A stretch of DNA of 64,000 bases from Trachythela sp. YZ-2020 (Eukaryota > Cnidaria > Anthozoa > Malacalcyonacea > Clavulariidae), in contig JADLSH010000279.1 in NCBI GenBank assembly GCA_016169945.1, forward strand, positions 620,001-684,000, read 5' to 3'. The notes beneath the pieces are model-generated. The model had not been told where the DNA came from, did no database searches, and saw only the letters and a list, made by a program, of their open reading frames with translations. Positions within the stretch are counted from its first letter, which is position 1. Each line of letters opens with the position of its first letter. This document shows positions 1 to 10,888 of this stretch, in pieces. The position numbers were made by a program, and so were the translations under genes.

Positions 1-2652
1 ATGTCAATCTTACGCAGAAGGTCGTTTTCTATGCTCAAAAGAGTAAGGCTATTTAGTCGCTTCTGTGTCATGCATGATCGGAGCTGATTCTTTATCAACT
101 TGAGTTTCGAAAACGACCGTTCACCAGAACAGTTCGAAATCATAAGACTTAGATAAATGCGGAATACGATGACAGTGTTTGGAAATACAGTTTCCAGATT
201 GTTCGCCACAATGAGCTTGTATATGCGCATTTCCAACGATTCCACGTTCAATCTGACGTCTTCATCATCTTTAGTTATGACAGCTAGGTCATCATCATCA
301 TCATCATCAGACTCGTCAGAGAATGTGTCGATTTGGGCTGAAGAATTTGCAGGAACAGATGAAGGTGTAGTCGCTTCTAATGATTTCTTGGCAAATTCGG
401 TGTTCAGAAAACCAGAAAACTGTATCAATTCGTCAGACAGACTAGCTTCTAAATCTGTAGGGTATGACTGTTGCAGGTTTTTTGCATTTTGGATTACTTG
501 TTCAACTGGGAGGTCTTTGAGCACTCGCAGGAAGCCAAACCTTTCAGAAATGCCAGTGTACGCCCCCAGTCGTTTCCGTAGCTCAGCTTCCAGGCTATCG
601 ACTATGACCAGGAACGTACCCGTGCGGAACTTTTCGGCTGGAGTCTGTGGCAATTCAGGCGCTGATCCTGGCTCGTCGTAACGTCGATTTCGTTGACGCA
701 CGCGTCTAACATCTTCTACGAAATGGTCACATTCACTGAGCTTTTTCCTTTGGCCTCGAACTCTTCATATCTTTCCCGCAGCTTGCGAATAAATTCGATG
801 AGGATTCATAAATTGCGACGGCGGAGTTGAGATCTTGGTCGGCTGATTGAAGGACTTGACTGTTCTCGTGAAAACGATGCAGGATATGGTGCCACACTGC
901 TGCAAGAATTCCGGTTTCAAGTCGGTTCATATAAGAGGCATATCCACGAGCTTCTTCTCGGGTTTCGGGTTTCTCCTCAACGTCATCTGCGATTTCTTCT
1001 AAAGCAGCGTTAATCTCGTCATATCCCTCGACTAGAGCCTTTGTAGCGTCTGCGCGTGCCGACCAGCGAGTATCAGACATCCGTTTGACTGTTGGTCGGC
1101 CTTTGCTTGCAAGTTGATCAATCAGAATTTTCCAACGATGGGTTGAAGCAACAAAAAAGGAATATAATCGTTGGAGGAAATTGAAGAATCCAACGACCAG
1201 CTGGCAACAACCTACTGCTGACTGACCAACCAGATTTAGGAATGTGCGGCACAGGAACATACTCAGCAAGGTTACATTGTTGTCGAATAATGGCCTGCAT
1301 ACCATTATATTTCCCACTCATATTGCTCGCATTATCGTACGACTGGCCTCGGCAATCAGCAACATCGATGTCATGGGTTTCTAAGAACTTTAACAGGCTT
1401 TCCGCTAGTTCTTTTCCACCGTGACCTTGCATGTCGAGGAAGGTTAAAAATCGTTCAACAGGACCCGATGGCAAAACGTACCGAAGAATACAGGTGAGTT
1501 GGTCAACATGAGTAATATCGGGAGTCGAGTCCACAGAAACCGAGAAATACTTGGCGGACTTGACTTCCGTAATGATATACTCGCGCACACGATTTGCCAT
1601 CAAATGGATGAACTCTTCGCAAATGGTTTTCGACAGATAGGAAGTGTGACCCCGTCCCTTGTTTGCGTTATGGTTGATGTGTTGCTCTAGAAATGGATCG
1701 AACAAGGCAATCAGTTCCAACGTGCCTAAGTAATTGCCGTTTGTGGGCGATCCGATAACTTCATCTGAACCACGAAAGGGCAAACCACGTTCCGATAGGT
1801 AACGGATAGTTTCTGTTATCCGTTTAAGCACAGCACGCCAATAATCGCGCTCCGCGTTGGCTTGTCTAACCAGTTCCACATCAATACGGCAGCCAGCATC
1901 ACTGCGTTGTAATAGCTTAATCATGGCTTCTCGGTGCACTGCACTTTTCTCGTGACGTGGAATTGATTGAGAAGCGCGCTTCCAATCCTTGTATCCCTGC
2001 TTTCCAAAAACTAAGCTGTCGGTCATCAGTTTACATGCAAAGCAGAACACTGAATGTTTAGATGGCGAGTAACAGAGCCATGTTCGACAATGTTGCTGTT
2101 TTGTGAGCGCATGCGTATACGTAAACAAGCTTTTCTGGCATTGCCGGTTGTAATTCTCTCCTCAAATCTGGTAGAAGAGGCGCTGAAATCTGCATCCGAG
2201 TTTCTACATTGACTGCTTCCTTTTGCTGCCCAGTATTCCCTCATTCTGTCCGAAACACTAGCAGGCCAAAACCCCAAATCACAGGAATATGCTGATGCAT
2301 CAGTGGAACTGGCCGGATCATCAGATATCTGAGATTCGGCAGAAATTTCAGGTGGCTGAGGTACAGAATCTGTCGAGATTGTTGTCGACATCGCCGCAGT
2401 AGAAATGTTGGACTCACCAGAATCCCCTTCATCGTTTTGCTGAGGTTGCAAGTCCGAAACCACATCTACGTTGCTACCAGATGCATTTACACCGCTGCTC
2501 TTGCGAAAAAACAGTTCTGAGATTTTTGGCACTTTACTCAAAACTTTGCTTTCCTGTGAAACCCGTTTTTCCCTTGCCTTGCGTTTCGCTGCCCCAGATA
2601 TATATTTGCGATTTTTGTCCCGGTCGCGGCCACCGCTACCTGCAGAACTCAT
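1..2652 (-). pseudogene. Decayed hAT-superfamily transposase with N-terminal zinc-finger (TTF/ZMYM-like) region
   Basis: Read on the minus strand, the reading starts at an ATG ending at 2652 with a Ser-rich, basic N-terminal tail. A Cys-rich TTF-type segment follows (FCFACKLM, near 2030). Then comes an RNase-H-like core with SVSVDSTPDITHVDQ (near 1510) and a second acidic motif in QSYDNASNMSGKYNG (near 1330). The C-terminal hAT dimerisation segment reads SGERSFSKLKLIKNQLR and runs to the window edge. These motifs are typical of hAT transposases with a zinc finger. The frame shifts near 2160 and again around 1240-1275 (at least two single-base losses). Continuity between the piece ending near 735 and the one upstream of it is also interrupted. 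The element therefore looks non-autonomous now, although a domesticated gene with sequencing errors cannot be excluded. The extreme C-terminus lies outside the window. No terminal inverted repeat was identified past 2652. Confidence 0.85.
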
Positions 2653-3966
2653 AGTGACATAGTCTCATATACAGTAGCTAGCTCAACTGTAGCAAACCTA
2701 AAAATAATTCAAGTATAAATTTCGAGGGAAGGCCGCAGGAGTGTCAGTAAAATAAAGTTAATATTCATACTTCATAGTGCACAATAAGTCAATAACATAC
2801 AATTTTAAAACGTCAAGTGTCTATTTTGTAAGTAAACGCTATTGCATTCATCCTTGCTTAGCTTTCTGCCGCAGCGATCGAGCATTCCATTTTTGGGTGG
2901 CAGTCGTTTTTCGTAAACGAATGTAAACAATTAAAACAATGCGAAAAGCAATTTTTAAGAGTAAACTAACCATTTGCAGAGTAAATTTAGAACGGCACAC
3001 GTCAAAAAAGTATAAAAAGTCGTCGTTACGTGGTTTTTGACTCTCAAGCTTGGCGAAATGCCACTCAAAAATGGCGGCGTGAGAAAGGCTAATTAGACTC
3101 GCATAACTTTCATTAGATGGAGGAAAGGCTAACTTAGATTTTAATATATAATTATATAATATGTAGGTTTTTGCTCGTTGTTTACTGAGATACTAACGTT
3201 TGAAATAATGCAATTATTTGATTGATTTTTAAAAATACCCCGCGAAAACAAGTTGATACGCCGTTTACACAAGTTTTTGACACAATCAGAAATATGCTAT
3301 CGAATTAATATCTCGGTCAATTTTTGATAAATATACAACTGTAAAATATCAAAATCTAAGTTAGCTTTTCCTCTATGACATTTAATTTGAGTGTAATAGC
3401 TACACTCGTTTTAAAGTTATTAAGAATCAAACCCGAGTACTTTTTTGGGACACGGCCCGGACACCCGGTACTGCGGTAGTCAAATGCACTTCCGGCTAGT
3501 TCCACTGCTCCAGCCGCGTGCATTCTTTGAACTGCATGTGCCAGCGTGGCTTGACAATTAAGACATTAAGTCAATGATATGCTTAATGCTTTAAGGTGAC
3601 TGTATTTCATGTATTCTTTCACGATTGTTTTGTGGTCTTGGGAATTGGAAACAAGTTTGAAGTTAAACATATTATATATTCCTGCTTTCTTTAAAATTCA
3701 CTGAGACGCAGTGACGCACATGTTATCTTTCATCTGTCATTGCCTTTTTGAAAATGTTGATACTTTGATACATATATATATATTGAGCACTCTGGCCCCA
3801 AGACACTTCACGCATGTCTGGATGCGCATGTGTCTGAGTATTGTACCACATGCGCTTGGTGAGGGCAAGAGTATGGTGTATAAATACGAAGTCACTCGCA
3901 TCTAGACTGCGTTACAAGCTGCACTGACGAGCCGTTGAACGGCGAAACATGCATGTCTGCAGATTT

Positions 3967-3997
<31 letters not shown>

Positions 3998-4530
3998 CTA
4001 TAATTACTATGGATGACCCCTGCACTTATGAAGTTGCTGTGCTTTAATTTATAGTTAACATGTGGGAATAACAAGCAGGCTAGGCAGCACTCGCTAACTT
4101 TTAGGTATCCCAGTATGTAGTATTAAATTATAATAAATCCCGTCGAGTCGTTGAGGAAAGACGAAACGGCTTGATCAAGGCATCAGACTCTAAGTCTCTA
4201 ACGTTGGTAGATTTAGGTAAAAACTACTAATTAAAACTTACCAAAATCCAGTAAATTCCTTTCTTCCTTTAAGTTTGCTTGTGATATGAAACGTCGTAGC
4301 GATTGAGATTTAAATGAGCCAGAGACTGAGAAGGTTTTACGTTTGTATAAACAGCGCGCCCACGGCCACGTTGTATATACTTGTAATTGTAATATGAGTT
4401 GTATCAAGCTTAGTGACACAATGAGTAACAGCAATCATATCATATGACAAGCTCACAAGCTGACAGTTACAACTTACATATCTCATAAAATAATATATGG
4501 GAAATAATATAACCTAAACAAAAACGCATG
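2653..4530. other. Spacer without recognisable gene; includes an (AT)n tract
   Basis: I see no convincing exon here. The sequence is AT-rich, and an AT dinucleotide microsatellite lies at about 3970-3997. The missing 5' exons of HAUS4 could be here or further upstream, but I could not find them by their expected protein sequence. Confidence 0.5.
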
Positions 4531-4536
4531 TAAAAA

Positions 4537-4800
4537 AACGTTGGGGCCCCGCTTTGTGGGGCCTCGCTTTTTACATTTTGGGGCCTCGCATTTTCTGGGA
4601 GACTTGTGCTCTTTTGGGCCCCGCACTGTTTGGGCCCCGCGCTAAAACAGGGAATGAGGGAACAAAAAAAACACGTTTGGGGCCCCGCTTTGTGGGGCCT
4701 CGCTTTTTAAATTTTGGGGCCTCGCATTTTCTGGGAGATTTGGGCTCTTTGGGGCCCCGCGCTGCTTGGGCCCCGCGCTGAAACAGGGAGGTCAAGTCAA
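4537..4800. repeat. Two tandem ~136-bp GC-rich units
   Basis: Two near-identical units begin near 4537 and 4673. Both contain GGGGCCCCGCTTTGTGGGGC, GGGGCCTCGC and GGGCCCCGCGCT segments ending in an AAACAGGGA stretch. Base composition is sharply different from the AT-rich surroundings. Further short GCGCGGGGCCC pieces follow to about 4850. It is probably a diverged mobile or tandem repeat. Confidence 0.8.
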
Positions 4801-5043
4801 AATTTTTTTTAGTAAGAGTAAGCGCGGGGCCCCCAAAAGCGCGGGGCCCGTGGCATATGCCGCTTCTGCCATATGGTTAATCCGGCACTGCCTGAAGATA
4901 TTAAAAACAGGAAGGTTGGTAGGCTCCAAAAACCTAAAACAATTTCAATCATTTGGTCCAAATATCTTCAAAATTTTCTTTCATAGATGGTTTTACATAC
5001 TTTCAAAAACTGAAAAATCGTGCTTTGGATCTATTTATTTAAG

Positions 5044-8000
5044 ACTTACAAGGCGATGAAAGATGCATTAACATCAGGCGAACTTGTAGACTACTTGGAT
5101 TTCAATCCTGAAATTGGTGGTACAGATGTGACGCTACTTGGTTTGAAAGCTGACCAATTACATCAAAACGATGCACACAAAATGGTAAACATCAGAATTC
5201 AGTAATTCGTGGGCCTAAAATTGGGGTCGAAACGTCCCATCCAGAGTCACTATTCTTACACTGCTGAAGTCAAACAGCAATACTAGTAATACATACTGAT
5301 TGGGCCAAATTTATTCAAATCATCCTTTTAAAATATCTTAAGGGCATTTTAGCTGCAATTTGCAACGCAATTTTTTGCACTAAGCCATGTACTTATGTAC
5401 ATTCTCATTTATTTCTTTGTTGCCTTCTGGGCATGTTTAGCAAGAAAAATACCGGCAAGGTAAAACGTGATTCATGCTCACAATTTCTCTGCTATACAAA
5501 TATATAATTTTGCAAGTTGCAGCAAAAATTGCATCGTGTGACATAGCCTTTACTTGTAGAGCAGTTTATTTTATTGTATGTATAACTGTCCAGTTTTTAA
5601 TAAGCAAACATGTTTTGAAATCTGCAATTAAACAATCAGTCGCTGAGGTTCCTAGTTTTGTTTTTTCTTTTACTCGAAGGTGCTTCAGCAAGGGCTTATC
5701 CCAGAGTTGGAAAATCGTCTTAAATCAAAATGTGAACAAGTTGCCCAATTCCACGAAACGTCGAAATCTAAAGGTACCATTATGATTATTGCGAAGTACA
5801 TCTACCGTATATGGATGACAGGTGATGTTAGAGAATGGGTCAGAATTTACATTGAAGAGGGGTACATTTTGTCAGACTAAAACAGGCTGGTCAAACGAGG
5901 GTGACAGTTGATGAGAGTTGCAACTGTCGTTCGCGTTTGATCGCCAACTGTTGTCAACTTTCATCAACTTTGAGCTGGTTCAAATTTTGATGGGAGTTCA
6001 GGGCCCAAAATAACGGCCGATAGGTCTCCGGTCAAAATGACCGGTCAGCTTGATTTTATCTCGGTCAAAATCTGTTTTTGACCGGTCACTAATACGCGTA
6101 TACTAACAGTGGAACAAATCATAAGAATTTGTCAGAGACATGCATCGCTTTTATTGTTTCACGGTGACGTTCTAAACGCTCAAGATGTTAGCACTCACCG
6201 TGTATTTAGGTGAACAGGCAACGTTATCAGTGTTACTGTAGTGCTTTCGGGGAAATCTTTATCATAAGGATTTAAAATTCTAGCGGAAGGCATGAAAATG
6301 TGGCCGGTCAAAATGACCGGCGAGGTTTAAAAGTGACCGGTCAACAGGCATTTTTGGCCGGTTATTGACCGTTGACCGGCCGTTATTTTGAGCCCTGGAG
6401 TTGATGAGAGTTTTTGCTCGTTTGACCGGTACGCGTGGTAATATCCAGTCAACTCGCATGTAACTCTTGTTCTCGTTTGAGCGGGACGTGAGAATTGATG
6501 AAACTCTCATGCAAACTCTCGCTTGCCAGCTCTCATCCCCGTTTGACCAAGGCTTTACTCTTTCTTTGTAGAAAAAGATTCAAAATTTGCTTTTGCCAAA
6601 GCAACGCAATTGCCTGCCTTACTCGAGGAAGAAAAATTATGCCTCCAGGAGGATAAGAAACGACCGCATGCAGACAGAATGCTGACGAGCGCACAACATG
6701 TGCAGTATTATCAGGTGAGAATCGCATGGGCCAGTAGATTCTTGCCAGCATAAAAACTCGGGGATGAGCCTTGGTACGAGCAGAGGTGGAAAATGTATTT
6801 TTCTTTCTGGGAACCTGGGTTTCATTGGACTGATTGGAGTGTTTTTTTTTATATTCAGTGGTGTTCATTTTGATATAGTGAATACAAAATGCATTACAAT
6901 GGCTAGTCTAGATTAGAGCGTACTCTAGTTTTGTTATTACTCATCAGGGGCCGGTTGTATAAAAAAGTAGTTAAAGTTAACTATAGTTAGTGCGAAAGTT
7001 AACCAATCACAATCGTGGATTTTGGAGTTAACTACAATTTAACTGCGAAATGGGTAGTTAAAAAGTAGTTAAGAGTTTTATACAACTGGCCCCAGTTAAT
7101 TATTAACTTTCAGGAATTTCTGGAAATTTTTTTGCAAAAGTTCAGACCCAAAAATATTTCTGGGAACTAGGTTCCCAGGATCCGATACTTTTTCCACCTC
7201 TGGGTACGAGATCGATTATTGCCTTGGTCAGTGAGGTAGTTGGATGGTAAAGTATCTGAACCGTGAATGCGTGGTTCCATTGTAGGCAGCGATAAACGAT
7301 ATACTTGGGATTTGTAGTCCGATCAAACTACCTGAAAAATAGAACAAATATGGGGTTGTAACATCATTTTTCATATCACACGCTATGATGCCATGCCAAA
7401 CACGAACAAAACCAATATGGCGTCCTCTTCGGCTGTTCGCAGACAAGCAGAATGTTAAAGGATAAAGACTACATAAAAAAAACCCCAAAAAGGGACGAAA
7501 GGCTATATGTCTATGAAATATTTTTTGACGTGTAGTTGAAAGAAAAGAGCACACATTTCCTTCAAATTTATGGCAAGATGAACTCGTCATTATTATGAAG
7601 AATTTAACCCAAAGTTGCGGATGTATTTTATATCTTTTGAATAAATAAAACAAATATTGAATTCAGTTTGTGTTATTCACCTCAGCTTCGGCAGATAACA
7701 CAAACGTCGGCCTTGATAATTATTCATATCATGCTCAACCTCATTCAATAATAATATTGTTAAATGTCGTTGACAGAACGTGTATAATTGTCCACGTCCA
7801 CTGTATGATATTGGAAGTGTATATTTTTGTTCTATTTATTTATCATAACCAAGACATTGGTGCGATCTTTGGAAGTATCGGAGAAACTCATTACTCAATG
7901 CAAGCTTGAGTGGCAAACGAAATATGATGGAATAACAAGCGATTGGTTGGCTGCTAAATGTAAAGCAATGTGCCTCAAGATAAGGTATGCTGCTTTTATG

Positions 8001-9810
8001 ATCTGTGCAGACGTATCCAATTGAAATTAGTAGTAGGTAAACTGTATATATATAGAACTGGGAACGAATCAGAAATATTTTATTTCAGAGTCCTACAAAA
8101 TCAGATGCTATGTGACACATATACGCCAGAATCGGTCACTGCTTTGAAACAAATTAGGTAAGTGCTGTTTATTCATTAAACCTAACCCGTAAAAAGGTTC
8201 ATATAAGCTGTAATTTAAAGCCAAAGACAGTTTAAAGGTACATACTTGTCCAACACTGCGAACGTAAGGAAAAATAGGTACGCAAAGTCTACACGTATCT
8301 GCGCCAAATATTGACTGTAGCTGACTTCTTGTTGTTGTGGTTGTTGGTGTTGGTGTTGGTGGTATTGATCATTGTGTAGCTTTGAAGATTGAATGGTCAG
8401 GGGCCTAACAAACGGGGGATTGTATATAGGGGTTGGATCAGCCAGGGGTGAAAAATATTGTATTTTCTTGGACCGCAAGATAAACAAGAAAACATTATCT
8501 GTGAGTTATTGACAGTTCTGTACTGCTGACGTTGTGTGTACCCGCAGAAAATAAATAGTAACTAATATCTTAGAATGGTTAGGGTTAATGGGTACTGTTG
8601 AGTCACTTAAACAAGGAGCCAAGGGTATGCTTTCTATCTGTTAAACTGTCTTCTTCACTGTCTTAATTTTAACATTATATTTTTTATCTTTTCTTTTGAT
8701 TTTGAAAAATTCCAATTCTATTTCTGCTGACCTAAAAAAATTTCTGGGACCAATGAATCGTCCCATTGTCCGCTTTTTTTTCACCCATTGGATCAGCTCC
8801 CACCTTTCGAAAAATAGTCGGGAAAACAGATTCAGTAAAGCAGGTAAACAGTAAATTGATTGAAGATTGTTCGGTACAGAAATCTTAAAATATCCTGGTT
8901 GTAAACCGAAGACAAATACACCGTAGCATTCCAGTTTTGTTGCGATGGATGGTCGAGGGTAACAGTTGATGGCTAAAGTAAACGTAATATATAAGTCAAC
9001 GTTGCAAAAGTCCGGAATGATTGTTTATATCAGGCCTTCGGTCGGTCACGATTGTTTATATCAGATTGGTCGGTCACGGACATTGTCCGACCCATTCATG
9101 TAATTGTCCGACCATGAAAGAAACGCACCGGACATTCTGTCCGACTGAAGGAAAATTGAGGTTTACCGTTTGTCCGACCCAACTGTATTGATGTCCGACC
9201 AAACTGTATTGATGTCCGACCAAACTTTAACTTTGTCCGACGTAAATTTACCCCGTAAATGTTTATCAGAGCTGTTATGTGGTCCGCTAAGCGTGACAGC
9301 GGAGCCGGGTATTCGTTTGACCAGTCGCATCGTAAGTCAACGCAAGTTTACTTGCGATGACTTGCGTTCTCGGACGTTTGATCGGGCCTTAAAGTATCAA
9401 TGCATAACTGCCCAACATTTAGCGTCAGTATACGATTTTAAAAGAATACATTTTCGCGCCAAACTAAACATAAGGCCATCGGACATAATTATAAAAATGT
9501 CCGACCCATTCTGAAAGGCACCGGACATTTTGACCGACGGCACTGCTGACCGATATTTTAAGGCCTGGTTTATATTGTCTTTTCTTTCCAAATTGCTAAC
9601 AGACAAAGTCTCCAAGCCAAAGAAAACGCCACGAAGAAGGAGCTACATCATGTAATGCAAACATTAAAGGCGTATAAATCAATAGGCATGGGATTTGATG
9701 ACCTGGTGGAACTATATGGTGATATTATAGCAGAAATTGACAATAAGAAATGGGCTTTAACTGAACTGCGGCATAATGACAACAATGATTTGAACGATTT
9801 GTGGAAATGA
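5044..9810 (+). CDS. HAUS4: HAUS augmin-like complex subunit 4 (5' end missing)
   Basis: HAUS4 is a coiled-coil subunit of the augmin complex, which recruits gamma-tubulin to spindle microtubules so that new microtubules branch from them. Six exons join in frame with GT-AG borders: 5044-5184, 5680-5773, 6572-6714, 7854-7984, 8089-8157 and 9603-9810 (stop TGA). Characteristic stretches are TLLGLKADQL (exon 1 here), LIPELENRLKSKCEQ, WLAAKCKAMCLKIR, LCDTYTPESV and a C-terminal KKWALTEL. They match the order and spacing of the HAUS4 family as I know it (for example the SDTYT and ENKRWALQEF-type motifs of vertebrate HAUS4). About 230 residues are recovered, compared with roughly 360 in vertebrates, so the N-terminal exons are missing and were not found upstream. 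The first exon could instead begin at 5053, which is also phase 0. Introns are loaded with MITEs. The remaining doubt concerns the 5' structure, not identity. Confidence 0.88.
5884..6553. mobile_element. Outer MITE in a HAUS4 intron
   Basis: The left end reads TGGTCAAACGAGGGTGA and the right end, reverse-complemented, reads TTGGTCAAACGGGGATGA. Subterminal TTGATGAGAG repeats occur in both orientations. The element ends only about 20 bp before the splice acceptor at 6570-6571. A second element (5999-6397) is inserted within it. Confidence 0.65.
5999..6397. mobile_element. Inner hAT-like MITE nested in the 5884-6553 element
   Basis: The terminal inverted repeats are CAGGGCCCAAAATAACGGCC on the left and, reverse-complemented, CAGGGCTCAAAATAACGGCC on the right. 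The CAGGG start is typical of hAT ends. The interior is full of GACCGGTCA palindromes. Flanks share GGAGTT, consistent with a short or eroded target-site duplication. Confidence 0.75.
6946..7094. mobile_element. Small MITE with GGGGCCGGTTGTATAAAA ends
   Basis: About 148 bp with inverted ends GGGGCCGGTTGTATAAAA and TTTTATACAACTGGCCCC. The inside is made of AGTTAACT-type palindromes. A related GGGCCGGTTGTA end occurs at about 17513 and 23625. Confidence 0.8.
9030..9575. mobile_element. Composite element with repeated TTGTCCGACC motifs
   Basis: The motif TGTCCGACC recurs many times in both orientations. The outer parts share TTTATATCAGGCCTT (left, ~9047) and, reverse-complemented, TATAAACCAGGCCTT (right, ~9560). 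It sits in the last HAUS4 intron and ends about 25 bp before the acceptor of the final exon. The open frame inside it is a by-product of the repeats. Confidence 0.55.
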
Positions 9811-10888
9811 TGGTTTTATGTATATACACCAAAGTGGACAGACGTCTTTATTAATAGTCAAAACTGCAAAAGTCCTTTAATTGATATTTAAACATTATGC
9901 TTGGATGATTGAAGGCTCCTATTGACAATCGTTCTTATCGTAGCGCGGAGAGATTGGCCTGACAAAAAGGTTTTTCATTCGTTCGTTCGTAACGCACTTA
10001 TGAAGAAGTTTTAAAATTATTTGTATCCTAGGGGGTAATGTATTAACTTTGTCGGACTTAGTGTTAACCCTAAAATATATTTTATAAGCAGATGAAATTA
10101 ATAATTATATCGAAAATTTTAACTTGAATAAATGACGTGAGGTTGTGCGAACATAAAACCAATAGTGTTACTACATTTTGGTCAACATTTTTTATGTAAA
10201 ACATTTTCGATAAAGAAAGACTCGCCATCCACAGACGCTCTACCCAACAGATGGCACCCGACGCCCTGATTGGCTGAAATGTACCTCGTAGGCTTGGCAC
10301 CCCCGTGATTGCATAGTTTTGTGCACACCGTCATAAATGCATCGTCAGTCTAAATGGATGCATGTATTTTAGCAGGGATGCCCGAATAGCCCGATATCTT
10401 GAATTCGGCCTTGTGTCGATCTTTTCCTCAAGAATTAATTATAGATTCATGTTTGGCTGTTTATTGATGGATTAGGACATAAATCTATTACCTACTTTAA
10501 GCAACGTACCAGCCAGACTACTGCTGACTTATTTCAGTACATATATACATTGAAGATGTATTCATATTTGCCGATGTTTTTAGAGCCTGGTTTGGATTTC
10601 TTTCCCAAATTGTTATTCCCAAATAATTCTGTTTTCTAACAAACTCAATATCTAATTAGGCAGGCATGACTGATTTTCTTATTGACCGCAAATGTGAAGC
10701 ATGTCATTTTAAACTCGAATATTAAACAGGCCAATGTCTGTATGTTTGGTAATTTGCCATAACTTCCTATCAACGGAGCTCATCTTCGTCTTAAGTTTAT
10801 GAACCTTTGGTCCGTTGCTACTGCCATATAGATTATAGCCTATAGCCAGGAGAGAAGCAATCGCTAGCTCAACCGTCTCAACAAAGCG
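9811..10888. other. Intergenic spacer between HAUS4 and NRF gene A
   Basis: No exon is visible. The promoter of gene A should lie near its right end, but I see no clear TATA box. No clear AATAAA signal for HAUS4 was found directly after its stop. Confidence 0.4.

Noticed and set aside
4880..4945. Possible upstream HAUS4 exon (LPEDIKNRKVG)
   Set aside because: It vaguely resembles the family N-terminus, but it sits at the end of the GC-rich repeat and no consistent splice sites or phase link it to 5044.
6005..6390. GACCGGTCA palindromes as a regulatory operator cluster
   Set aside because: They lie strictly inside the inverted ends of the 5999-6397 MITE and are explained as subterminal repeats.
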